A stretch of 55,645 nt of DNA from RGIG3040 sp964410675 (lineage in GTDB: Bacteria > Bacillota > Clostridia > Lachnospirales > Lachnospiraceae), in the NCBI GenBank assembly GCA_964410675.1, contig CAYPIB010000006.1:1-55645 (forward strand), given 5' to 3'. Below, in pieces: positions 17,890 to 24,979 of the stretch. The translations under genes and the position numbers were made by a program. Under the pieces are notes generated by a model. It was not told where the DNA came from, ran no database searches, and worked only from the letters and a program-made list of their open reading frames with translations. Position 1 is the first letter of the stretch; each line of letters begins with the position of its first letter.

Positions 17890-19671
17890 CTACCATAAAA
17901 TATAGCTATCTAATTCTTCCTTATCAATAAACGGATACATATCATGTAATGCCGGAGTTGCAAATGTATTGTCTGGTAATAATCTAGACTTTAATTTAGG
18001 TTCATATGCATCGTCAAAATCTTGCATCACCTCTAAAAAAGCAAATTTTTCACTTTCGAATAACCATTTTATACACTCTTCAGCATCTTGATTCGTTTCA
18101 CATTTTCTATAATTATATTTAAATGCCTTTGCAACTTGCTCAAAATTCGGCATCCCAACTCCAGATTGTTCATCACATCCAACCATAACTCCATCAAAAA
18201 AGTTCTTACATGATTGTCTAATTGTCCCATATCCATCATTCGAAAATAAAATTATCTTTATCGGCAATTCATAATGAATAATTGTCTGCAGCTCTTGCAA
18301 GTTCATCATAATAGAACCATCACCGGTAGCACATATTACTTGCTTCCCGCTTCCTATTGCCGCCCCAATCGCTTCTGGTAAATCATTTCCCATTGTACCT
18401 ACCCAAAAATTTGCTATTAAACGCTGTTCTGGATACTGTATACCTTTTTGAACGACACCTGCAACTCCCATACTGTTTCCATAGGCAATAATACAGTCTT
18501 TCGGTGCATATTTCTCGAAAGCAGCCCAAAAGTGATTTTGTCTGACCTTGCCTTGCATTTCCAAATCATTAGGTATCTCTATCATCGGAAATCGTTCTTT
18601 CATTTTATTGCAATGCGCAATCCATTCACTGGCTACAGGGATTTTTTTAGCAATTGGCAAAGCCTTTATAAAAAATTGTTTTAAATCCGTATGTAAAAAA
18701 CGATAAATATTTAATCCTGGCTTCATCGCTTCGTTCTGGTCAATATCAATCATAATAATTTTGGCATTCTTTGCAAATTCTTCCTGATTAAATCCAGTTT
18801 CACATATATGGAGACTATTTCCTATCGTAACAATTACATCCGCATTTTGTAATATTAGATTACCTAATCTTGGTCCGATTGTACCTGACATACCATAATA
18901 TAATGGGTACTCCTTATAATGTGCATCAGCAACATGGATACCAGCAACAACAGGTATCCCTAAAATTTCAGCATATGATCTAAATTCATCAACTACATTG
19001 CATGCCCGCACACCTGAACCCACTAGAATACATGGTCTCTTCGCCTCATGTAAGATTTGATTTAAAAATTCTATATCTTCCTCTTTTACACTTGGTATTA
19101 CGTCTTGTCTCTCAATACTAGGTAATAAATCCTCTTCTTCTACCAATGCACCCTGAACATCCAAGGGAATATCAAGCCAAACCGGTCCACGTCTTCCTGT
19201 CGTAGCAATATCAATTGCTTTTTGCAATTCTCTTTTAATCATAAGAGGATTGGTTATCATTTTCGCATATTTTGTCATATGTGAAACCATCGGAACAATT
19301 TGAAATTCTTGCTCACCGCGTTGTCTTAACGGCAATCCCGAATCAGGTACTGAAATATCTGTACGGACTTGTCCCGACAAGATTAGCATAGGCACACTGT
19401 CTTGCCAGGCACACAATACTCCTGTTAAAGTATTTGTTCCACCTGGACCACTTGTTACACATACAAGGGGTAAACGCCCGCTTGCCTTAACATAACCTTC
19501 TGCAGCCATTGTACAGGCTTGTTCATGATGATTATAATACTTAGATATCTCATCGCACTTTGCCAATGCATTATTTAACTGCATGGAACCTCCACCTACT
19601 ACACAAAAGCAATCTTTAATATCGTTTTGTAATAAGACTTCCATAATTATATCAGCGACTCTTTTTTTCAT
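17890..19671 (-). CDS. TPP-dependent acetolactate-synthase-like enzyme (YerE-like candidate)
   Basis: 593 residues with the three domains of the POX/AHAS family. The N-terminal PYR domain has catalytic Glu50 in NHHEQACTMAAEGYVK, the central domain has LVGSGVRA, and the C-terminal PP domain carries the TPP-binding GDGSIMMNLQEL motif followed by SNDGYG. Among known glycan enzymes the nearest parallel is YerE, which adds an acetyl unit from pyruvate to CDP-4-keto-3,6-dideoxyglucose. The presence of rfbF, rfbG and rfbH in the same operon makes that role attractive. Other options are an alpha-keto acid decarboxylase, or an IolD-like hydrolase given the TIM-barrel neighbour. Not housekeeping acetolactate synthase: no regulatory subunit adjoins it. 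Confidence 0.82.
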   Translation of the reverse strand: MKKRVADIIMEVLLQNDIKDCFCVVGGGSMQLNNALAKCDEISKYYNHHEQACTMAAEGYVKASGRLPLVCVTSGPGGTNTLTGVLCAWQDSVPMLILSGQVRTDISVPDSGLPLRQRGEQEFQIVPMVSHMTKYAKMITNPLMIKRELQKAIDIATTGRRGPVWLDIPLDVQGALVEEEDLLPSIERQDVIPSVKEEDIEFLNQILHEAKRPCILVGSGVRACNVVDEFRSYAEILGIPVVAGIHVADAHYKEYPLYYGMSGTIGPRLGNLILQNADVIVTIGNSLHICETGFNQEEFAKNAKIIMIDIDQNEAMKPGLNIYRFLHTDLKQFFIKALPIAKKIPVASEWIAHCNKMKERFPMIEIPNDLEMQGKVRQNHFWAAFEKYAPKDCIIAYGNSMGVAGVVQKGIQYPEQRLIANFWVGTMGNDLPEAIGAAIGSGKQVICATGDGSIMMNLQELQTIIHYELPIKIILFSNDGYGTIRQSCKNFFDGVMVGCDEQSGVGMPNFEQVAKAFKYNYRKCETNQDAEECIKWLFESEKFAFLEVMQDFDDAYEPKLKSRLLPDNTFATPALHDMYPFIDKEELDSYILW

Positions 19672-19677
19672 GCCTTG

Positions 19678-20754
19678 TTAATTCCTCTCATTTTCATTAA
19701 TGTATTCCCCATACATTTTGCTTTCTACATATTCAGCCAATAAATGCCCAATAAAGATATGAGCCTCCTGTATCCTTGGCACAATTTTTGAAGGAATCTT
19801 AATGGTATAATCTGCTATATCTTGCAGCTCAAAATTAATATAATTTCCCATTAGCATAACGGTTTTAATTTTTTTCTTTTTTGCATAACGCAGTGCTTCT
19901 ACTATATTTTTTGAACTTCCACTCGTAGAAATACCAATCAAAATATCGCCCTCATTCGCCTTTGCCTCTAATTGTCTTACGAAAATTCGTTCATAATTAT
20001 AATCATTTGCAACTGCAGTCAATGTCGACGTATTAACAGTCAATGCCTCTACATTCATTGCTGGACGTTCTTTATAAAATTTACTTATGAATTCTGTGGC
20101 AATATGCTGTGCATCCGCAGCACTTCCGCCATTTCCACACAAAAATACTTGTCCTCTTTTATTAAAAGCCTCTATAATTTCATTTCCAATATCCATGACA
20201 TCTTTAATTAATTCCTGCTCTGAAGCCATTGTTTTAAAAATACTCGCATGTTCTTCAAGTCTTTTGTAAAAATAGTTTTGTGGCGTTTCTTCATTATTAT
20301 AGTTGTTTAAAATTTCTATTAACTCCCAAACACAGCCATGCCCGCCTTTATTTTGTAACACAATATCCGCTGCCTTTATTGCTCTGTCGATCGAATCTAC
20401 GGGACACACCCCTAATCCTACATACTCCAGCGCTTCAACATCATACTTTCCTTCTCCAATAAAGCACATTTCTTCTAATAAAATTCCTGATTCTTTTACT
20501 AATGCTTTAATAGTATCTTTTTTATGTTTATTATTTGAATAGAAGTAATCCCATGGAAATCTTTTTTGGAAGTAATCTACCATAGCATTACCTTCACCAG
20601 TAATAGCTGCTAGTTTAAAACCATTTCTATGGAGCTCATAAATTGCATCTACATCCTTAAAATTCATTCTTTTCTGTTCTCTGCCGGTTTCATCTATAGT
20701 AACCGTATCGTCAGTAATAATACCATCGATATCAAATATAACCATTTTTATCAT
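19678..20754 (-). CDS. Fused KdsC-like HAD phosphatase and GmhA-like SIS isomerase
   Basis: 358 residues in two domains. Residues 1-165 form a KdsC/NeuB-phosphatase type HAD domain with FDIDGIITDD (Asp8, Asp10). Motif II is ITGEGN instead of the usual ITGRxS, and motif IV is IGEGKYD rather than GDDxxD. The C-terminal half is a SIS isomerase with CGNGGSAADAQHIATEF (near 206-222) and GISTSGSSKN, matching sedoheptulose-7-phosphate isomerase (GmhA). Fusion of an isomerase and a phosphatase suggests successive steps on a phosphorylated C7-C9 sugar. It lies just upstream of the TPP enzyme and near the NeuB-like synthase, its likely pathway partners. No heptose kinase/ADP-heptose genes are present. 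Confidence 0.85.
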   Translation of the reverse strand: MIKMVIFDIDGIITDDTVTIDETGREQKRMNFKDVDAIYELHRNGFKLAAITGEGNAMVDYFQKRFPWDYFYSNNKHKKDTIKALVKESGILLEEMCFIGEGKYDVEALEYVGLGVCPVDSIDRAIKAADIVLQNKGGHGCVWELIEILNNYNNEETPQNYFYKRLEEHASIFKTMASEQELIKDVMDIGNEIIEAFNKRGQVFLCGNGGSAADAQHIATEFISKFYKERPAMNVEALTVNTSTLTAVANDYNYERIFVRQLEAKANEGDILIGISTSGSSKNIVEALRYAKKKKIKTVMLMGNYINFELQDIADYTIKIPSKIVPRIQEAHIFIGHLLAEYVESKMYGEYINENERN

Positions 20755-20804
20755 TTTAAGTTAACCTCTTATTTTTCTCTTTCTCGCTATCTTATTAATT
20801 ATAT

Positions 20805-21959
20805 TTATATGGAAGCATAATAACAATAACTGAGCCTTTGATCATTCTGTTGGCTATATGACGCAATTCTAAAGAATAATTTATAATTTGGATTTATTTG
20901 CATGAGCTTTTCAGGAATTTTTATAATATCATCTTCGTTGGGAGAAACTAAAATAGCAAGTTTAGGTGCTTTTTTACACAAAGTATTTTTGCCGCCCTCC
21001 ATAACATTCATAATATTATTTGTTCCTTTTATACAAATTTTTATCAAAGTGATTTCATCTTTTATTTCATCTATTGTCACAACCTCTATTTTATTTACTG
21101 CTTCATCACTAGGCTGACTTAAAAACTTATTATTTGATGTTTCAAATCCCATGACACCATTAAAACTACTTAGGCCTTTTTTATTTATCTCTATTCTATC
21201 ATCTTGCATTTTCTTTACTTCATCATGAAGTTCTTTGAATAATTCCTCATCCGGTTCATAAGCTATAATTTTTTTATACTTATTTTGTGTATACTTAACA
21301 AAAGCTTTTAATGTATCACCATCATAAGCACCTACATCTAAAAACACCTCGTTATCCGAAGTATCGTATATATTATTATCAAAATAATTAGCTAGGCCAA
21401 ATTCTGAATTAATTACATTCTCTTTCCACTCCTCTTCGGCTACATTTTCTTTACCTATTAAAGCATATTCAAATAACTTTTTAGAAACAGAATCAGTTAA
21501 TTTACTATAAATTGAATTTAACTGGGACTTATTCTCAATTAGCCATTGTTTATACACACTAGTTCTGAAATTGTAATGAATTCGTGTCTCCCAATTCACA
21601 TAGCCTAAAATCATGTCTTCTGATACGTATTTCAGTAATTCTTTTTTTACCTCGCTGTAATACTTTAAACTTGAAATTGCTATTTTAAGGTCGAGCTTCT
21701 GCATATCATATTCTTCTAATATTTTTTCTATTGTAGCAAATCTATATTTATTGCAATACAATGAATAGTTGTCTGCTTCTTTATCGCATACAGCATAAAT
21801 ATTATCAATTTTAGGAATATCCTCAAGCAATACTTGCGCAACTGCACCAGCACAATAAATAATAATCTTATTATTAGAAAAAAAAGTATTTTCAAAATTT
21901 GAATTCATTTTATTTATAACTATTTTTTCTATGAAATCCATATCAGTATTATCTACCAT
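20805..21959 (-). CDS. Degenerate FkbM-type methyltransferase-like protein
   Basis: 384 residues with the same two-part plan as the FkbM proteins at 9346 and 10496. An N-terminal Rossmann-like domain (IIYCAGAVAQVLL) is followed by an FkbM half with EVFLDVGAYDGDTLKAF. The SAM loop is recognisable, but the diagnostic I-K-M-D-I-E-G motif reads IKICIKGTN, replacing both acidic residues. It may have lost methyl transfer, or changed substrate. The frame is intact, the RBS AGGAGAT is good, and codon use matches its neighbours, so it is likely expressed. Confidence 0.75.
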   Translation of the reverse strand: MVDNTDMDFIEKIVINKMNSNFENTFFSNNKIIIYCAGAVAQVLLEDIPKIDNIYAVCDKEADNYSLYCNKYRFATIEKILEEYDMQKLDLKIAISSLKYYSEVKKELLKYVSEDMILGYVNWETRIHYNFRTSVYKQWLIENKSQLNSIYSKLTDSVSKKLFEYALIGKENVAEEEWKENVINSEFGLANYFDNNIYDTSDNEVFLDVGAYDGDTLKAFVKYTQNKYKKIIAYEPDEELFKELHDEVKKMQDDRIEINKKGLSSFNGVMGFETSNNKFLSQPSDEAVNKIEVVTIDEIKDEITLIKICIKGTNNIMNVMEGGKNTLCKKAPKLAILVSPNEDDIIKIPEKLMQINPNYKLFFRIASYSQQNDQRLSYCYYASI

Positions 21960-21990
21960 CTATTTTTATCTCCTATTAATATATTATTAC

Positions 21991-22815
21991 TTATCCTCTT
22001 AATTTTTTTCTGACTGCTGCCTCTTTCTCTGTTAAAATTTTTTCACCTGTTCCCATTATCTTTTCTATATCTCTTATATCTTTAACAAGACTGCATAACT
22101 CGTAAGGCTCCATTGATGCCTTCTGGTCCGATCCATACATCGTTCGATCCAAGGAGATATGCCTTTCAATCGAAGTTGCTCCCATTGCAACCGCACACAT
22201 ACTCACGAGGGTTCCTTGCTCATGCCCACTGTATCCTACCTTGCAGCCATATCTCATTCTTAATTTTTCAATTAATTTTAGGTTTGCATCTTCTATTGGC
22301 ATTGGATAAGAACTATTACAGTGCATCAATTCAAATGGACATTCGTACTTTTCAAATATTTTCACCGCATTATCAATTTCTTCATATGTGCTCATTCCCG
22401 TAGCAATAAACGTATATTTTTTTTCTTTTGCAACCGTTTCTAACAGCAGGGTATCTGTAAGCATAGCAGATGCTATTTTATTATACTTGCAATTATATTT
22501 TTTTAAAAATTCTTGAGAATCAATATCCCAAGCTGATGCATACCATTCAATACCCTTCAACTTACAATATTTGTCGACTTCATCATAATCCTTTTCATTA
22601 AACTCCAAGCCTTCCTTTTGTTCCCTCTGGGTATCCCCCCATGGACTTTGCCGTGGACTATCCAGCAATTCCCTGCTATATACCTTGTCTATTGTTCTTT
22701 TTTGAAGTTTAACCGCATCACACCCTGCAACCACCGCTGCATCAATTAACCTCTTTGCTATATTCATATCTCCATTATGATTGATACCTATTTCCGCAAT
22801 TATAAATGTACTCAT
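21991..22815 (-). CDS. NeuB-family (sialic acid synthase-like) PEP-condensing enzyme lacking the SAF domain
   Basis: 274 residues. The TIM-barrel NeuB core is complete: AEIGINHNGDMNIAKRLI at the start, DAVKLQKRT, SAMLTDTLLLE, ATGMSTYEEID, HCNSSYP, VGYSGHEQGT and ERHISLDRTMYGSDQ. The protein ends right after the barrel and has no C-terminal antifreeze-like (SAF) domain, which in NeuB, LegI and PseI (about 335-350 aa) caps the active site of the partner subunit. It probably condenses PEP with a hexosamine- or hexose-type aldehyde to an ulosonate. No cognate CMP-sugar synthetase (NeuA) is visible in the window; the fused nucleotidyltransferase at 998 or a distant gene might serve. Confidence 0.85.
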   Translation of the reverse strand: MSTFIIAEIGINHNGDMNIAKRLIDAAVVAGCDAVKLQKRTIDKVYSRELLDSPRQSPWGDTQREQKEGLEFNEKDYDEVDKYCKLKGIEWYASAWDIDSQEFLKKYNCKYNKIASAMLTDTLLLETVAKEKKYTFIATGMSTYEEIDNAVKIFEKYECPFELMHCNSSYPMPIEDANLKLIEKLRMRYGCKVGYSGHEQGTLVSMCAVAMGATSIERHISLDRTMYGSDQKASMEPYELCSLVKDIRDIEKIMGTGEKILTEKEAAVRKKLRG

Positions 22816-22882
22816 CTTTTCTTGCCCTCTTTCACTTTTCTTTTAAACACTATTGCTTTTTTTATCATTATTAATTATAAGC

Positions 22883-24286
22883 TTACATTCCCTCAGGCTT
22901 ATATTTAAATATATTGAATAATTCAAGCAATCTTTCCAAAGCCTTCTCTTGCTCTGAAATCTCCGCCTTCATAATCAACAATAAATAAATCGTAGAAATA
23001 TTGTTTTGTTTGATAAACGTTACTAGTTCTGCCCATAATTCTGGAATTAAATCAAATTCTAATCTTCTAACTAAGCGGCGTAAGTTTCTATGTTTTTCTA
23101 CTGCCACGTTATAGTCAGGACAATTTGTAAAAATCCCATTTTGAATTCCTTCTACTTTTTCTATATTATCGATTACAAAACAATCTGATAATATTTTAAA
23201 GGTATCATCACCCCAGTAATACATTAACCAATTATTTCTACGTAATAAAGAGTATGCTTTTAGGTACTCATTTTTCTCAAAAAATGTCTCGAACTCATTA
23301 AGTGTGTAATTTAGAAGCTCAAAGAATTTTCCCTTTGCTATTAACTCAAACTCTATTTCATCCAGTCCTGTTAAAGTCTTCCATCTTTCCCCATATTCTT
23401 CGTACACTTTTGTTGTCAAAATATTTTTCTGCTGCAATCCAATTAGATAATCATTGTTGTCAAACAAATATGGAACTGAACAGCCTTGTTGAATCACCTT
23501 CTCCTTAAAGGGCTCATATATTTGTGACAACGTATTAACTGCTCTGGGCCATTTTACCAACCAAACATCAAAAACCCTATCCTGCCAACTGCTAGGAGAA
23601 CTAAATTTTGAAATCTTAACATATATTTCTTCTCCATAGAAAACTTTAATTTTAGGTTTTTCAATTTGAGCCAAGCTCTGAAACAGAACTAAATAATGAT
23701 CAAAGCCACTCCCAATTTCGAAAAAATTATTTTTTTTATATTCGTCCCAATCAATTTGCTCTAACAAAGTTTCTCTATTAAAAATTGTCACTTCTAATGA
23801 AGTAGCTAACCAAGACCACTCCTTAAAAAAAAGTTTTTGGTCATAATATATCTCTTGAGCAGAAAAATGCTCATCTTCAATCCAAGGGTAACTCGCAATA
23901 GCTAAAAGCATCGCATCATAATTATGATTAACTTGCTCCATAACGGAAGCAATAACTGTCTCATCAAAGTAATCTCTATCCTTTATCGGCCAAATATATT
24001 TATATCTTTTTTTAAGTCCATAGCCTTGAAATAATAAAAGTAATTTCATTCCCAAAGTTGGTATTTCATTAAAGTCCAGTTTTATGTGATAGATATCTTC
24101 GTAACCCTCTATATTCATTCTCTTTACAATTCGATATGTATCTTCATTATCACTTGAATCATATATATAAATATCAATATTATATTTTTTAAATAAATTA
24201 GCAATTTTATTTAAAACATCATCAATAGCTTCTGGATGATTATGTGTTACAATGCAGTATGCTAATTTTCCATCTTCATTATTCAT
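22883..24286 (-). CDS. Glycosyltransferase-like protein (GT-A type N-terminus), first gene of the glycan operon
   Basis: 467 residues from the ATG at 24286, which has GGAGAG upstream; an ATG at 24301 is less well placed. The N-terminus, LAYCIVTHNHPEAIDDVLNK with IDIYIYDSSDNED, has the look of a GT2 donor-binding domain, and KDRDYFDE could be the metal-binding D-x-D equivalent. The C-terminal 150 residues are helical and of unknown function. It is the promoter-proximal gene of the operon, about 70 nt downstream of the inferred start site. Family assignment below GT-A fold is uncertain. Confidence 0.6.
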   Translation of the reverse strand: MNNEDGKLAYCIVTHNHPEAIDDVLNKIANLFKKYNIDIYIYDSSDNEDTYRIVKRMNIEGYEDIYHIKLDFNEIPTLGMKLLLLFQGYGLKKRYKYIWPIKDRDYFDETVIASVMEQVNHNYDAMLLAIASYPWIEDEHFSAQEIYYDQKLFFKEWSWLATSLEVTIFNRETLLEQIDWDEYKKNNFFEIGSGFDHYLVLFQSLAQIEKPKIKVFYGEEIYVKISKFSSPSSWQDRVFDVWLVKWPRAVNTLSQIYEPFKEKVIQQGCSVPYLFDNNDYLIGLQQKNILTTKVYEEYGERWKTLTGLDEIEFELIAKGKFFELLNYTLNEFETFFEKNEYLKAYSLLRRNNWLMYYWGDDTFKILSDCFVIDNIEKVEGIQNGIFTNCPDYNVAVEKHRNLRRLVRRLEFDLIPELWAELVTFIKQNNISTIYLLLIMKAEISEQEKALERLLELFNIFKYKPEGM

Positions 24287-24364
24287 TTTAGTTCTCTCCA
24301 TATTTCTAATTTTAATATTACAAATTTATTTTTTATTTACTATATAGCACACCAATGTCTCTAT

Positions 24365-24392
24365 TGTATAATAGATAAACCAACCATGTCAA
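24365..24392 (-). promoter_or_regulatory. Promoter of the 24-kb glycan operon
   Basis: On the minus strand TTGACA (24387-24392) is followed after 16 bp by TATACA (24365-24370); shifting by two gives TACAAT with 18 bp. This is the only strong sigma-A promoter seen upstream of the colinear genes 24286 to 364, so these genes probably form one long transcription unit. No sigma-D element was seen here, so the glycan genes may not follow the late flagellar regulon. Confidence 0.75.
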
Positions 24393-24431
24393 TCTTCGCA
24401 ATTTTCTTCCTTTAATTGACATATTTATCTC

Positions 24432-24460
24432 TATACATTCCAAGCGTGGTGTGTTACAAT
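24432..24460 (+). promoter_or_regulatory. Putative extended -10 promoter of the plus-strand gene
   Basis: TGTTACAAT (24452-24460) fits an extended -10 element, with a weak TATACA 17 bp upstream. A perfect TTGACA at 24416-24421 is too far away for normal spacing. The predicted leader is only about 18 nt and contains the GGAGGAAA ribosome binding site. The promoter is divergent from that of the glycan operon, 40 bp away. Confidence 0.4.
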
Positions 24461-24484
24461 CTAGCATATCATGGAGGAAATTGT

Positions 24485-24979
24485 ATGCAAAATATTATAT
24501 TACTTTCTGACTCAGCAGATTATGCTTATCACTTAGAATTATGTACTTTGTTACAGGCACTTCCCTGTTTCAAATTATTTACTATACATCATTTAGATAT
24601 CAATAAAGAAACTGCTAAGCATTTATATTTTAATCAAATCCAGGAATTATCTCCTGCGATTATTATTACTTTAGATTTAGCTGGATTTCAGTTTTATACA
24701 CAGCTTGGCAGAATCTCTTTTAATATCCTGCCTGCTAAAATTTTAAACTTAATTTGGGGAAACAAGGAAGAATACGCTTCTTACCTTTCTCAGCCCTTGA
24801 GCCTATCAATGCATTTTTTTGATTGTTCTGAAAATCCATATGATATAACAAAGGACTATCCTAATGTCGAATATTATAATTCATTGGGTGCTATAAGCAC
24901 AAGAACACCACTTTGTAAAGAAAATGAAGAAGTTTTATCTAAAATCGCCGCTTGCTTTTTAAGTGAGGTTGGCATTTAA
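24485..24979 (+). CDS. Small protein resembling a stand-alone DUF3880 (CgeB-type) N-terminal domain
   Basis: 164 residues, the only credible plus-strand gene of the window. The start at 24485 is chosen over one at 24416 because of GGAGGAAA 5 nt upstream. I do not recognise a named family. By eye its pattern (IIITLDLAGF, then NILPAKILNLIWG, then MHFFDCSENPYD, then VEYYNSLGA) parallels the order in the neighbouring DUF3880 glycosyltransferases (DAVMSVNYWP, YIVWSYDSP, YVFLFDRAE, VYHLPLAVN). It has no membrane segment or signal. Its 3' end overlaps the convergent gene at 24959 by 21 bp. It may be a regulatory or accessory partner of those enzymes. Confidence 0.6.
   Translation: MQNIILLSDSADYAYHLELCTLLQALPCFKLFTIHHLDINKETAKHLYFNQIQELSPAIIITLDLAGFQFYTQLGRISFNILPAKILNLIWGNKEEYASYLSQPLSLSMHFFDCSENPYDITKDYPNVEYYNSLGAISTRTPLCKENEEVLSKIAACFLSEVGI

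Noticed and set aside
17890..19671. Housekeeping acetolactate synthase
   Set aside because: No small subunit or other branched-chain amino acid gene nearby; the surrounding genes are all glycan related.
15195..19671. Inositol catabolism operon (IolD/IolE-like reading of the TPP enzyme and TIM barrel)
   Set aside because: IolG, IolB, IolC and IolJ equivalents are absent, and the aminotransferase, NeuB-like and rfb genes do not fit.
19678..22815. Standard legionaminic/pseudaminic/sialic acid pathway
   Set aside because: No NeuA-type CMP synthetase, no NeuC/LegG-type hydrolysing epimerase and no PseB/PseC; the NeuB-like protein also lacks the SAF domain.
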